Source: JBHIYN01 sp041984235 (GTDB lineage Bacteria; Pseudomonadota; Gammaproteobacteria; Ga0077536). From it: DNA of 64,000 nt. Of the stretch, positions 39,816-48,759 are shown in pieces. The position numbers were made by a program, and so were the translations under genes. The first letter of the stretch is position 1; every line of letters begins with the position of its first letter. The stretch is from the NCBI GenBank assembly GCA_041984235.1, contig JBHIYN010000001.1, positions 62,001 to 126,000 of the forward strand, written 5' to 3'. The notes under the pieces are model-generated. The model was not told where the DNA came from. It saw nothing but the letters and a program-made list of their open reading frames with translations, and made no database searches.

Positions 39816-40670
39816 TCAGGCGCCGCTGGCGCGTGCGCGCACCAGCCAGGCACTGCCGGCGAAGCTCACGCCGACGGCGGTCTGGTGCGCCTCCAGGACC
39901 TCGCGCATGGCCGCCAGCGCGCGTTCACGCGCCGCCGGCTCGGCCTCGGCCAGCGGCCGTGCCGCGGGTCCCATGTCAGTCAGCCAGGCGAGCGCCGCGT
40001 CGACGTCGCCGAGCACGATGGTCTCGTCCAATGCCTCGAGTTGCGGCTCGGCGAAGCCCGCGCCCGTGAGCAGTGCGCGCAGCCGCTCGGGATCGGCGAG
40101 CGAGAACGGTCCCGGTGAACCGGGCGGCAGCTTCTCCGGTGGCGTCACGTGCTCGAAGGCGGCGCGCGCCGGCGCGCCCATCCAGGGATTGTCGTCGAGC
40201 GAACGCCAGCACAGGAAACACAGGCGTCCGTCCGCGCGCACGGCCTGGCGCAGGTGGGCGAAGGCGGATTCCGGTTCGGGAAAGAACATCACGCCGAAGC
40301 GCGAGGTGAGCACGTCGAAGGCGCCGCTCTCGAACGGGTGGGCGGCGGCGTCGGCGGCGATGAACTCCAGGTTGGCCTGGGTCGTGAAGCGGCGTCGCGC
40401 GACCTCCAGGATAGGGCGCGACACGTCCACCCCGAGCACGCGACCGCGTTCGCCGACGGCCGCCGCGTAGGCCGCGCTGGTCGGACCGCCGCCGCAGCCG
40501 ATGTCGAGCACGTGCTCGCCGGGGCGTGCATCGACGGCGTCGATCAGGCGCGCGCTGAGCTTGGCCAGCATGCGTTCGAGCCGGTCGATGTACCTGACCC
40601 AGCGCTCGCCGCCTTCCTCGTTCCAGTAGCGGGCCTGCTCGTCGGGGTCGGGTCGGTGCGCTTGACTCAT
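39816..40670 (-). CDS. Class I SAM-dependent methyltransferase
   Basis: A 284-residue methyltransferase: WNEEGGERWVRYIDRLE at the N-terminus, SAM motif I VLDIGCGGGPTSAAYAAAVG, motif II VLGVDVS, then FDVLTSRFGVMFFPEP. It resembles small-molecule methyltransferases of the Methyltransf_11/25 type. The substrate is unknown. Its promoter region is shared with the divergent GMC oxidoreductase gene, about 100 bp away. Confidence 0.88.
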   Translation of the reverse strand: MSQAHRPDPDEQARYWNEEGGERWVRYIDRLERMLAKLSARLIDAVDARPGEHVLDIGCGGGPTSAAYAAAVGERGRVLGVDVSRPILEVARRRFTTQANLEFIAADAAAHPFESGAFDVLTSRFGVMFFPEPESAFAHLRQAVRADGRLCFLCWRSLDDNPWMGAPARAAFEHVTPPEKLPPGSPGPFSLADPERLRALLTGAGFAEPQLEALDETIVLGDVDAALAWLTDMGPAARPLAEAEPAARERALAAMREVLEAHQTAVGVSFAGSAWLVRARASGA

Positions 40671-40755
40671 GATGGCTGGCGATGGCTCCTGACGTGGTCT
40701 GCCGAGTGTGCAGTATAGGGGCTGGCGCGGCGTTCGCGGACCCGCTGCGTGCACT

Positions 40756-40761
40756 TATAAT
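40756..40761 (+). promoter_or_regulatory. Sigma-70 -10 box (TATAAT) directly before the GMC oxidoreductase start
   Basis: A perfect TATAAT ends 7 nt before the GTG at 40768, with TTCGCG as a weak -35 (40733-40738) at 17-bp spacing. Transcription would begin at or next to the start codon, implying a leaderless mRNA. Confidence 0.5.
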
Positions 40762-40767
40762 GCGCGC

Positions 40768-42372
40768 GTGCTCGTCGACCTCGCTGAACCTGGCGCTACC
40801 GCCGACCTCGATTGTGATGTCGCCGTGATCGGCGCCGGTGCGGCCGGCATTACGCTCGCGCGGGCGCTGGCGGGGCACGGCCTCGCCATCTGCCTGGTCG
40901 AGAGCGGCGGGCTGGACTATGAGCCGGCGACCCAGGATCTCGCGGCGGGAGCGAACGCCGGCCATCCCTACTACGAGCTGGCCGACGCGCGCCTGCGTTT
41001 CTTCGGCGGCACCACGGCCATCTGGGGCGGGCGCTGCTCACAGCTCGACGCGCTCGATTTCGAGGCCCGTCCGTGGGTGCCACTGAGCGGCTGGCCGCTG
41101 AGCCGGGCCGATCTCTCGCCCTGGTATGCGGTCGCGGCGCGTGATTTCGAGCTCGGCGAGGCGCTGGGTGACGCCGGGCGCTGGGACGATCCTGCCGCCG
41201 CTGCGTGCGGTCTCGACCCGGCGCTGCTGATTGCACGGCGCTGGCGCTTCGACGATCTCGCCGAGCGGTTCAGCGCGGCACGCTGCGAAGACCTGTTCCG
41301 CGCGCGCGACGTGCGCGTGGTGCTGCACGCCAACGTCGTGCATCTGCAGGCCGGTGCTGCCGCCAGGAGCCTCGACAGTGCCGAGCTCTCGACGCTGGAC
41401 GGTCGGCGCTGCCGCCTCACGGCGCGCCGTTACGTGCTCGCCTGCGGCGGCATCGAGAACGCGCGCCTGCTGCTCGCTGCCGACGACGTCGAGCGCTGCG
41501 GGATCGGCAACCGGTATGACCAGGTCGGGCGCTGTTTCATGGAGCATCCGCACGGCCGTGTCGCGGTGTTGCCGGCGCGCGCCGGCTTCGCCCTGTGGGA
41601 CGCGTTCCAGCGCAGCGGCGACGGGGGCGCGAACTGCGACACCGCGCCGGTGCTGCTGCCGAGCCCCGAGCTGCAGCGCCAGCGCGGCATCCTCAACTCC
41701 GCCCTGACCTTCAAGCTGCGCCGCAACGCGGAGCTCGGCCTGCCGCTCGGCCGGCGTCTCTACGACGAGCTCAAGCACGGTCTCGACCCGACCCGCCGCG
41801 GACGTGCCTTGTGGCACGGCTACCGTGCGGCCCGGCGCACCCTGCAGCGCAGTCTGCGACGGCCGCTGGCACGCCGACGCCACGCCGCCGGCACGACCCG
41901 GGTGCACGTCATGGTACGCGGCGAGCAGGCTCCCAACCCGGACAGCCGGGTGCGTCTCGGTGACGAGCGCGATGCGCTGGGGGTGCGTCGCGCAGTACTC
42001 GACTGGCGGCTGTCGAGCCTCGATAAGCACAGCGTCGCAGTGCTTGCCGAGGTCCTTGGCGACGAGCTCGAGCGTCTCGGTATCGGGCGCCCCGAAGCCA
42101 GCGCCTGGCTGCGCGAAGACGATCCGGCCTGGCCGCTGGACCCGACCGTCGGCAACCATCCGATCGGCGGCTATCACCATATCGGGACGACGCGCATGAG
42201 CGCGGATCCGCGCCGCGGCGTGGTCGATCGCGACTGCCGCGTGCACGGCTACGACAATCTCTACGTCGCCGGCAGCTCGGTGTTTACCACCTCGAGCTGG
42301 GCCAACCCGACGCTCACCATCGTTGCCCTTGCGCACCGCCTGGCCGATCACCTGCTTACGCAGGCGCTGTGA
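40768..42372 (+). CDS. GMC-family FAD-dependent oxidoreductase
   Basis: A 534-residue flavoprotein: dinucleotide motif VAVIGAGAAGITLARALA, then FFGGTTAIWGGRCSQLD, ACGGIENARLLL, and the C-terminal box HHIGTTRMSADPRRGVVD followed by YVAGSSVFTTSSWANPTLT, with catalytic His positions typical of glucose-methanol-choline oxidoreductases of the cyanobacterial/sugar-oxidase type. The GTG start is chosen because a TATAAT box lies 7 nt before it. The substrate, an alcohol or sugar, is unknown. Confidence 0.85.
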   Translation: MLVDLAEPGATADLDCDVAVIGAGAAGITLARALAGHGLAICLVESGGLDYEPATQDLAAGANAGHPYYELADARLRFFGGTTAIWGGRCSQLDALDFEARPWVPLSGWPLSRADLSPWYAVAARDFELGEALGDAGRWDDPAAAACGLDPALLIARRWRFDDLAERFSAARCEDLFRARDVRVVLHANVVHLQAGAAARSLDSAELSTLDGRRCRLTARRYVLACGGIENARLLLAADDVERCGIGNRYDQVGRCFMEHPHGRVAVLPARAGFALWDAFQRSGDGGANCDTAPVLLPSPELQRQRGILNSALTFKLRRNAELGLPLGRRLYDELKHGLDPTRRGRALWHGYRAARRTLQRSLRRPLARRRHAAGTTRVHVMVRGEQAPNPDSRVRLGDERDALGVRRAVLDWRLSSLDKHSVAVLAEVLGDELERLGIGRPEASAWLREDDPAWPLDPTVGNHPIGGYHHIGTTRMSADPRRGVVDRDCRVHGYDNLYVAGSSVFTTSSWANPTLTIVALAHRLADHLLTQAL

Positions 42373-42463
42373 AACCCTCGGCAGCGTGCGAGGCTTCGGC
42401 TAAAGTAGCCTGCGCCGTTGACGGCGCCGCCGAACGCGCCCACCCCGACACGCGAGTAACGTT

Positions 42464-43213
42464 ATGGAATGGCTGTTTTCTCCCGAAGCATGGGTCGCGC
42501 TGGCGACCCTGACCCTGCTCGAGATCGTGCTCGGCATCGACAACATCATCTTCATCTCGATCCTGGTCGGGCGCCTGCCGGAGGCCCAACGCCAGCGTGC
42601 GCGCGTCATCGGCCTGACGCTGGCGATGGGCATGCGCATCGTGCTGCTGCTGCTGCTGGCCTGGATCATGCGCCTGGCCGAACCGCTGTTCGCCGTGCTC
42701 GGCAACGAGATCTCCGGGCGCGATCTGATCCTCATTGGCGGCGGCCTGTTCCTGCTGGCGAAGTCGACGCTGGAGATCCACCATTCGCTGGAAGGCCCGC
42801 AGGAGCACGATGGCGCTGCCGCCGCGGCTGCGAGCTTTGCCGCCGTGCTGACCCAGATCGCGGTGCTCGACATCGTCTTTTCGCTCGACTCGGTGATCAC
42901 GGCGGTCGGCATGGCCAAGCACGTCGAGGTCATGATCGCCGCGATCGTCATCGCCGTCGGCGTGATGATGTTCGCGGCCAAGCCGATCGGCGATTTCGTC
43001 GATGCCCACCCCACGCTGAAAGTGCTCGCTCTGAGCTTCCTCGTGCTGATTGGCGTGGCGCTGCTCGGCGAAGGGCTCGACATGCACATCCCCAAGGGCT
43101 ACATCTACTTCGCGATGGCGTTCTCGGTGGTGGTGGAGATGCTCAACCTGCGCATGCGGCGCGCGCGCGAGCCGGTGGAACTGCACAAGAAGATCAGCGC
43201 CGAAGCCGAGTGA
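42464..43213 (+). CDS. TerC/Alx-family integral membrane protein
   Basis: A 249-residue protein with seven predicted helices and the two conserved acidic motifs of the family, LGIDNIIFISILVGRLP and VFSLDSVITAVGMAKH. Members export manganese or other divalent metals or protect against metal stress. The upstream 91-bp gap shows no yybP-ykoY-type riboswitch sequence. The gene is followed, 102 bp later, by the tungsten-enzyme gene. Confidence 0.92.
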   Translation: MEWLFSPEAWVALATLTLLEIVLGIDNIIFISILVGRLPEAQRQRARVIGLTLAMGMRIVLLLLLAWIMRLAEPLFAVLGNEISGRDLILIGGGLFLLAKSTLEIHHSLEGPQEHDGAAAAAASFAAVLTQIAVLDIVFSLDSVITAVGMAKHVEVMIAAIVIAVGVMMFAAKPIGDFVDAHPTLKVLALSFLVLIGVALLGEGLDMHIPKGYIYFAMAFSVVVEMLNLRMRRAREPVELHKKISAEAE

Positions 43214-43271
43214 GTGCCGCTTAAACCACAGGCGCGATGTGGGAATGACGGATCCGCGCGCCGTGCGCCGT

Positions 43272-43277
43272 TATAAT
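43272..43277 (+). promoter_or_regulatory. Sigma-70 -10 box before the aldehyde oxidoreductase gene
   Basis: TATAAT is 38 nt before the ATG at 43316. No good -35 is seen at the normal spacing, so this is a possible rather than certain promoter. Confidence 0.4.
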
Positions 43278-43315
43278 CGGGTCTCGTTGCCAGAACACGC
43301 CAGAGGCCCGGGCTC

Positions 43316-45037
43316 ATGCGCAAGTACCTCCACATCGACCTCGCGGAGCGCAAGGTGCGCGAGGAGACCTTCACCGGCGAACAGATCGCACGCGCCGGTC
43401 GCTACTTCATCGCCAGGACGCTGGTCGACATGGGCGCCGGCTCCGTCGACCCGCTGGGCCCCGACAACCCGCTGATCTTCTCCGCCGGGCCGTTCGCCGG
43501 CAGCAACTTCTCCAACGCCAACCGCACCAGCGTCGGCTGCAAGAGTCCGCTCACCGGCGGCATCAAGGAAGCCAACGCCGGTGGCTCATTCGGCCTCGCC
43601 CTCGGCCAGCTGCACATTGCCGGCTTCACGCTGAACGGCCAGGCCAGTGAGTGGACGGTGATGCACATCCACAAGGACGGCAGCATCACCTGGGACGACG
43701 CCGCGCCCTATCTCGGCAAGGGTAATTTCGAGTGCGCCGAGCTGCTGCACGAGAAGTACGGCAACAAGGTCAGCCTGGCCATCTGTGGCCCGGTCGGTGA
43801 GTACGGCGGCCTGCTCGCCGGCATCGCCATGAGTGATACCGACCGGCGCCCCGCGCGTCTCGCCGCGCGCGGCGGCGTCGGCGCCGTGATGGGCTCGAAG
43901 AAGGTCAAGGCGATCGTCGTCGATCTCGACAAGATGCCGACCTTCCACGAGCGCAAGAAGCTGCTCAAGGGCATCAAGGAATACGGCCAGAAGCTACGCG
44001 CCGACGAGGCCATCAACGTGCTCAAGGACTACGGCACGGCGATGATGGCCGACTACACCAACTACGTCGGCGGCCTGCCGGTCAACAACTTCAGCGCCGG
44101 GCGCCAGATCGATCCGTCCGAGGGCGTGCTCGAAATGGGTGGCGATCACATCCGTGAGCGCAATCTCGCCCGCGGCGGCGAGACCTCGCACGCCTGCATG
44201 CCGGGTTGCATGATCGAATGCAGCAACGTCTACGCCGACGCCGACGGCAAGGAGATCGTGTCGCCGGTCGAGTACGAGACGCTGGGCCTGATGGGCACCA
44301 ACTGCGGCATCAGCGATCCGGACGACCTCGCGCGCCTCAACTGGCACGCCAACGACCTCGGCATCGACACCATAGAGACCGGCGCGATGATGGGCGTGCT
44401 GCTCGACGCCGGCCTCGCCGAGTTCGGTGACGTCGGCTTCCTGACCTCGGTCATGGACGCCTTGCGGCAGGGCAGCGACGACGGCCGGCTGTGGGCGCAG
44501 GGCACCGGCGCCGTCGGCCGCCATTACGGCGTCAAGCGCACCCCGGTGATCAAGAACCAGGGTATCAGCGCCTACGACCCGCGCGTGATCGAGGTCACCG
44601 GGATCTCGATGATGGTCACCGCGCAGGGCGCCGACCATACCACCGGCAACGCGCCCAAGTACGAGTGCAGCGGCAAGGACGTCGACGAGCTGGTCGACGT
44701 CAGCATGGAGATGCAGACCCTGTGCGCGACGGCCGACTCGCTCGGCCTGTGCGTGTTCGGACGCTCGGTCACCAACGCCAACATCGAGATGGTGGTCGGG
44801 CTCATCAACGATGCGCTGGGTACCGACCTGCAGCCGTCCTTCTTCCACGAGCTGGGCCGCGAGACCCTGCGCCTGGAAGCCGAGTTCAACCGCCAGGCCG
44901 GGTTCTCCGAGGCCGACGACGAGCTGCCGGAGTTCTTCTACGAGGAGGCGCTCAGCCCGAGCAACCAGGTTGCGCGTTTCCACGCCGCCGAGGTCAACGC
45001 CTCGGTGCGCCGCTGGTGGCAGCAGCACGTCGCCTGA
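43316..45037 (+). CDS. Aldehyde:ferredoxin oxidoreductase-family tungsten enzyme
   Basis: A 573-residue AOR-family protein: N-terminal domain with LIFSAGPFAGSNFSNANR and KSPLTGGIKEANAGG, AICGPVGEYGG, RGGVGAVMGSKKVKAI, and a [4Fe-4S] site of form CMPGCMIEC plus Cys in DSLGLCVFG. These proteins carry a tungstopterin cofactor and oxidise aldehydes with ferredoxin as acceptor, usually in anaerobes. Its presence beside aerobic oxygenases suggests a facultative or micro-oxic lifestyle, or an oxygen-tolerant variant. No ferredoxin or tungstate transporter gene adjoins it. Confidence 0.9.
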   Translation: MRKYLHIDLAERKVREETFTGEQIARAGRYFIARTLVDMGAGSVDPLGPDNPLIFSAGPFAGSNFSNANRTSVGCKSPLTGGIKEANAGGSFGLALGQLHIAGFTLNGQASEWTVMHIHKDGSITWDDAAPYLGKGNFECAELLHEKYGNKVSLAICGPVGEYGGLLAGIAMSDTDRRPARLAARGGVGAVMGSKKVKAIVVDLDKMPTFHERKKLLKGIKEYGQKLRADEAINVLKDYGTAMMADYTNYVGGLPVNNFSAGRQIDPSEGVLEMGGDHIRERNLARGGETSHACMPGCMIECSNVYADADGKEIVSPVEYETLGLMGTNCGISDPDDLARLNWHANDLGIDTIETGAMMGVLLDAGLAEFGDVGFLTSVMDALRQGSDDGRLWAQGTGAVGRHYGVKRTPVIKNQGISAYDPRVIEVTGISMMVTAQGADHTTGNAPKYECSGKDVDELVDVSMEMQTLCATADSLGLCVFGRSVTNANIEMVVGLINDALGTDLQPSFFHELGRETLRLEAEFNRQAGFSEADDELPEFFYEEALSPSNQVARFHAAEVNASVRRWWQQHVA

Positions 45038-45053
45038 GCGCGGCCTGAACGGT

Positions 45054-45635
45054 TTGCGTCGCCTGCGCCGGCTGGCGGGCGCGCTGGCGCTGCTCGCCGG
45101 CGGCGGCGCGGCGGCGGTTGCCGCGCCACCGCTGCCGCAGACCGTTGCCGACCTCGACCTGGCGCGCTACATGGGGCGCTGGTACCAGATCGCGCTGCTG
45201 CCGAACCGCTTCCAGGAGTTCTGCGCGCGCGACACCACGGCAGACTACCGCCTGCGCGACGACGGCCGGGTCGCGGTCGTCAACCAGTGTCGTGACGGCG
45301 ACGGCGAGCTGCGCCGGGCGCAGGGCGAGGCGCGACTGCATCGTGACTACGACGATCCCGCGCGCCTGCAGGTGCGCTTCGCACCGGCCTGGCTCTCTTT
45401 CCTGCCGTTCGTGTGGGGCGATTACTGGGTGCTGGAACTCACCGACGATTACGCCGCGGCGCTGGTCGGCAGCCCGGATCGCGAGTACCTGTGGGTGCTG
45501 GCGCGCACACCGCGGCTCGACGCGGACATCTACGCTCGCCTGCGCGAGCGCGCGGCGCGCGACGGCTTTGCGGTCGAGGCGCTGGAGCATGAGCCGGGGA
45601 CCGCGCTGGTCGGCGGGCATGCGGCGGGCGACTGA
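45054..45635 (+). CDS. blc: Bacterial lipocalin
   Basis: A 193-residue protein of the Blc type: the lipocalin fingerprint ARYMGRWYQIALLPNRFQ and the strand DYWVLELTDDYAAALVGSPDREYLWVLARTP. No ATG is available upstream; TTG at 45054 begins a convincing signal peptide (RRLRRLAGALALLAGGGAAAVA). No lipobox Cys is visible, so it would be a soluble periplasmic rather than lipoprotein lipocalin. It binds lipids or lysophospholipids in relatives. It starts 16 bp after the aldehyde oxidoreductase gene. Confidence 0.85.
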   Translation: MRRLRRLAGALALLAGGGAAAVAAPPLPQTVADLDLARYMGRWYQIALLPNRFQEFCARDTTADYRLRDDGRVAVVNQCRDGDGELRRAQGEARLHRDYDDPARLQVRFAPAWLSFLPFVWGDYWVLELTDDYAAALVGSPDREYLWVLARTPRLDADIYARLRERAARDGFAVEALEHEPGTALVGGHAAGD

Positions 45636-45656
45636 CGCGCGCGCCTGCATTCAGGC

Positions 45657-46060
45657 CGCGGCTCCGGCGGTCTGCGCGACGATGTCGTGACCGCAGACCC
45701 GGCCAGGATCGGCGAAGCGCCCGCCGCGGAAGTCGTCACCCTCACGCCCGGCCGCGTGGTTGAGCCGGCCCGGCGGCCTGCACGGCGCTGGCGCGGTCCA
45801 CGCGCAGCGCCTCGTAGGCCGCGAATGCCGCCGGCGGGTCGGGTGCTTCGTGCAGGCAGGCGGCCAGCGCCCACGCGTCTTGCATCGCCATCACCGCGCC
45901 CTGCGCGAGGTAGGGCTCCATCGGATGCGCTGCATCGCCGAGCCGGCTGGTAGGCGCGGTCGACCAGCGGATCAAACGCCCACGTGTAGCACTGCCCGCT
46001 GAGCGTGGACGCCACCAGGCGCGGCACCGGCTCGTGCCGGCGCCGATGGCGATCACGTGG
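45657..46060 (-). pseudogene. Remnant of FAD-dependent aromatic monooxygenase (C-terminal fragment)
   Basis: The minus strand encodes, in pieces from different frames, the end of a salicylate-hydroxylase-like enzyme: CYTWAFDPLVDRAYQP, then in another frame LGDAAHPMEPYLAQGAVMAMQDAWALA followed by AAYEALRVDRASAVQAAG (each quoted in part), then a further frame ending GHDIVAQTAGAAA. GDAAHPMxPxLAQGA is the conserved FAD-binding segment of the family. The N-terminal two-thirds are missing. Nothing else convincing is seen between 45636 and 46184. Confidence 0.7.
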
Positions 46061-46184
46061 CAGCTCTGCATGGCGCGATTGTGCGGCAATGCCAACACGG
46101 CCACAGGCGCCGGCGTTACAGTTCGCGGCGCCGCGGCCGCTAAGGGCGGCAGGAGCTGCCAACCGCCACCGCGAGGTGTCCGTC

Positions 46185-46514
46185 ATGTCCAGTGCGCCCG
46201 ACGAAGTCGAAAACCGCCGCCTGCATCATGCGCTGGAGCATGCGGTGAAGGCGATCAACCGCGACGCCATCAGTGCCGCGACCGGCGCCGTAACGCCGGA
46301 CCACTTCACGCGCGTGGCCGAAATGGTCGCCTGCCTGCGCGCACGCTACCTGCACGCGGTGCTGAAGCTCGGCGAGGCCGCCGGCGGCCAGTGTATCGAC
46401 ACCGATGTGGCGCTCGAGCTCAAGCGCCTGCGCGAGGCTTACGGCGAAGCCCTGGAAGGCTTCTCGGCGCTGGAGCACGCGCTCGAACGGGGCTACATGC
46501 AGCTGGTCGACTGA
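46185..46514 (+). CDS. Small helical protein, function unknown
   Basis: A 109-residue cytoplasmic protein, strongly helical, with HHALEHAVKAINRDAISA and LKRLREAYGEALEGFSALEHALERGY. GAGGTG stands 9 nt before the ATG at 46185. No membrane segment or signal peptide is visible and only two cysteines. I do not recognise the family. It lies between a degraded monooxygenase gene and a convergent porin gene; nothing in the context suggests a role. Confidence 0.65.
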   Translation: MSSAPDEVENRRLHHALEHAVKAINRDAISAATGAVTPDHFTRVAEMVACLRARYLHAVLKLGEAAGGQCIDTDVALELKRLREAYGEALEGFSALEHALERGYMQLVD

Positions 46515-46533
46515 GCGCGCCGCTGCGGCCCGA

Positions 46534-47874
46534 TCAGAACTTGTGTACGGCGCTGAACTGCAGGCGCAGGACCTCGCCATCGCGCCCGTCGAAGCGCTCG
46601 CGGGCGCCGAAGATCAGCTCCAGCCCGAGGGTCGTGCTGACCACCGGGTTCCACATCAGGTTGGCGTGGCCGCTGTAGACGGCCTGGTTCTCGATGTCCC
46701 AGGCGCCGTCGTCAGCCTGCCAGGCATAACCGGCGGTGAGGTTGCTGCGCCACGCTGGCGTGAACCAGTGTTGCCAGGAGACATAGCCGCCGGCACTCCA
46801 GGTGGTGTCGATGTCGCCGTCGGCGCCGATGCGGCCGGCGGCGAAGGCATTGCCGCTGAGGTAGCGGCCGACGGCATTGCCGGCCGTCAGGCTCGCACGC
46901 AGGCTGTCGTCGGCACCGAGCACGGCGAGCCCCGCGGCATTGACGCCGAACCCGGCCGCGCTGTCGTCGGCGCCGCTGCCGGCAGCATCATCGACGCGCA
47001 GCTCGCGGGCCAGCACGGCCAGCGACCAGTTACCCCACACGCCCGCACGCCCGTAGCGGGCGACGAGGTCGGGCAGGCGATCGTCGTCCGGTGCGAAGCG
47101 CGGATCGGCGGCCACGGCGAGGGTGCTTTCCGGTGATTCCAGCGCCAGGCTGAGGCTGCCGCCGGCGAGCGCGGTCGTGTAGCGCAGCATCGGCTGGCGG
47201 GTCAGCGCCGCACCGACGACGATGCCGTCGTCGTTCAGCTCCGGGTAGGCGCTGACGTTCATGAAGGTGGAGTAGGTTTGCCCGAAGAGCACACCGGCGA
47301 GCTCGGCGTAGCCGTGTCGCAGGCGAACGTTGTAGCTGTTGGTGACGCGCTCGTTGCCACCGCCGCCGTAGAGGTCGAGCTCGAGATAGGCGCCGGCGTC
47401 GCCCAGCGGGGTCGGGTTCCAGCCTTTCAGCCACACGCGGCTGCCGCGCGCGGTGAAGTGCACCTGGTCGCGCTCACCACTGCCGTCGAGCGGGATGGCG
47501 CCGGGGCTGAGCGCGGTGTCGTTGCTGTCCCCGCGGCCGCTGCTGGTGCGGTTGTAGACGACGTCGAGCTTGATACGGCCGCCGGCGCTGACGCTGGGTC
47601 CGCGCGGCGTGGCCACGGCGGCCGCTGTCGGCGTCGCTGCCGGTACCGGCGCGGCGCTCGTGGCGCCATTGGTCACGGCGTCGTCGCCGCCGACCAGGCG
47701 TGCCTCCAGCTCGCTGACGCGCGTACGCAGGCGCTCGAGCTCCGCGCGCAGGGTTTCGAGCTCGGCGAGCAGCGCCTCGTCAGCCGACGCACTGCCGGCG
47801 AGAGCCGCCAGCAGCAGCAGGGTTGCGCGGCGGGGTTTCAGCGTTGGCGGAAACGCAGGTGGCAGGCAGCGCAC
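46534..47874 (-). CDS. DcaP-type trimeric outer-membrane porin
   Basis: A protein of about 446 residues with a signal region (RATLLLLAALAGSASA), then a coiled-coil LETLRAELERLRTRVSELEARL, a Pro/Ala-rich linker and a beta-barrel starting GRIKLDVVYNRTSS and ending FSAVHKF with a C-terminal Phe. A coiled coil before the barrel is typical of DcaP-like porins, which take up dicarboxylates and similar anions. The start is uncertain: GTG at 47874 overlaps the upstream cytochrome gene by 37 bp, and no ATG exists nearer the signal sequence. Confidence 0.82.
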   Translation of the reverse strand: MRCLPPAFPPTLKPRRATLLLLAALAGSASADEALLAELETLRAELERLRTRVSELEARLVGGDDAVTNGATSAAPVPAATPTAAAVATPRGPSVSAGGRIKLDVVYNRTSSGRGDSNDTALSPGAIPLDGSGERDQVHFTARGSRVWLKGWNPTPLGDAGAYLELDLYGGGGNERVTNSYNVRLRHGYAELAGVLFGQTYSTFMNVSAYPELNDDGIVVGAALTRQPMLRYTTALAGGSLSLALESPESTLAVAADPRFAPDDDRLPDLVARYGRAGVWGNWSLAVLARELRVDDAAGSGADDSAAGFGVNAAGLAVLGADDSLRASLTAGNAVGRYLSGNAFAAGRIGADGDIDTTWSAGGYVSWQHWFTPAWRSNLTAGYAWQADDGAWDIENQAVYSGHANLMWNPVVSTTLGLELIFGARERFDGRDGEVLRLQFSAVHKF

Positions 47875-48305
47875 TGGTGGGCGACCCGTTCCATCTGTGG
47901 CGCGAGCGCGTCGTAGCGCCGCTGCTCGGCGAGCTGGCCGAGCAGCGCAGCCTCGTTGGCCAGCCGGTGCGCGTATTCGGTGAACTCGCGCTGCGCATCC
48001 GCGCCGGCCGCCGCGGATGGTGCGAGCTCGCCGGCATTGGCCGCCAGGCGTACCGCGCTCGCGGCCAGGTCGCGCGCCCGTGCCAGGCGCTGCTTGTCGA
48101 GCTCGAGCTCGGTCTGGTTGCGTTCGACCAGCAGGTCGTTCATGCGCCGCATGAGTTGCTGCAGCTCGTCGCTGTGGTGGCCGGCGGCCACCGGCGCCTG
48201 CGCCACCGCGGAACGGGGCGGGGGCGCGCAGGCGGCGACCAGGATGGCCAGCGCCACTGGCGCGAGCCGGGGTGCGCGGGTACGAGCGGGGTTCGGAACC
48301 GTCAT
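47838..48305 (-). CDS. Cytochrome c'-like lipoprotein
   Basis: A 155-residue protein with a lipoprotein signal (LAPVALAILVAAC, lipobox VAAC), a long helical region and a C-terminal heme motif CAACHLRFR. The single C-terminal heme in a four-helix bundle is the pattern of cytochrome c'/c556. Members bind NO or act as electron carriers. It is tightly coupled to the DcaP-like porin gene that follows. Confidence 0.8.
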   Translation of the reverse strand: MTVPNPARTRAPRLAPVALAILVAACAPPPRSAVAQAPVAAGHHSDELQQLMRRMNDLLVERNQTELELDKQRLARARDLAASAVRLAANAGELAPSAAAGADAQREFTEYAHRLANEAALLGQLAEQRRYDALAPQMERVAHQCAACHLRFRQR

Positions 48306-48366
48306 GCGTCGAGCCTAAGCCATTGCGCCGTGGCGGCGATGACCGGGATCAAGCGCCGGCGCGGGA

Positions 48367-48759
48367 TCAGCCGGCGAACACCGCGGTGACGTGCTCGGTG
48401 TCGAGGTACTCACGCACGGCGGTAAACTTGCCGTCGCGGATCACCATCATGAAGTGATAGACGTTCTGGTAGGTCTTGCCGTTGCTGATCTCGGCATGGG
48501 ACTCGGCCTCGACCGAGACCCGGTCGCCTTCCGCGGTGAGCAGCCTGGGCGTCACGCTGAGCCCCTTGGGCGCCTGCGGCGTGACCTGGCCGAGCAGCTC
48601 GGCGAACTCGGGCTTGGTGTAGGTGCCCGAGAGCACGGTGCTGCCGCCGACCCACCAGGTGGCGTCGTCGGCCAGCATGTCCAGCACCTCGTCGTAGCGG
48701 CCGGCGGAGAAGGTTTCCCAGAATCGTGTCACCAGCGCCTTGTTCTCTTCGATGCCCAT
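48367..48759 (-). CDS. SnoaL/NTF2-like domain protein
   Basis: A 130-residue cytoplasmic cone-shaped alpha+beta protein: ENKALVTRFWETFSAGRYDEVLDMLADDATWW, given here as ENKALVTRFWETF and DMLADDATWWVGG, then GKTYQNVYHFMMVIRDGKFTAVREYLDT. These small proteins bind or isomerise hydrophobic substrates. It is divergent from the acyl-CoA ligase gene and probably belongs to the same catabolic unit. The substrate is unknown. Confidence 0.85.
   Translation of the reverse strand: MGIEENKALVTRFWETFSAGRYDEVLDMLADDATWWVGGSTVLSGTYTKPEFAELLGQVTPQAPKGLSVTPRLLTAEGDRVSVEAESHAEISNGKTYQNVYHFMMVIRDGKFTAVREYLDTEHVTAVFAG

Noticed and set aside
42373..42463. yybP-ykoY manganese riboswitch before the TerC gene
   Set aside because: The gap is short and lacks the conserved loop sequences of that riboswitch.
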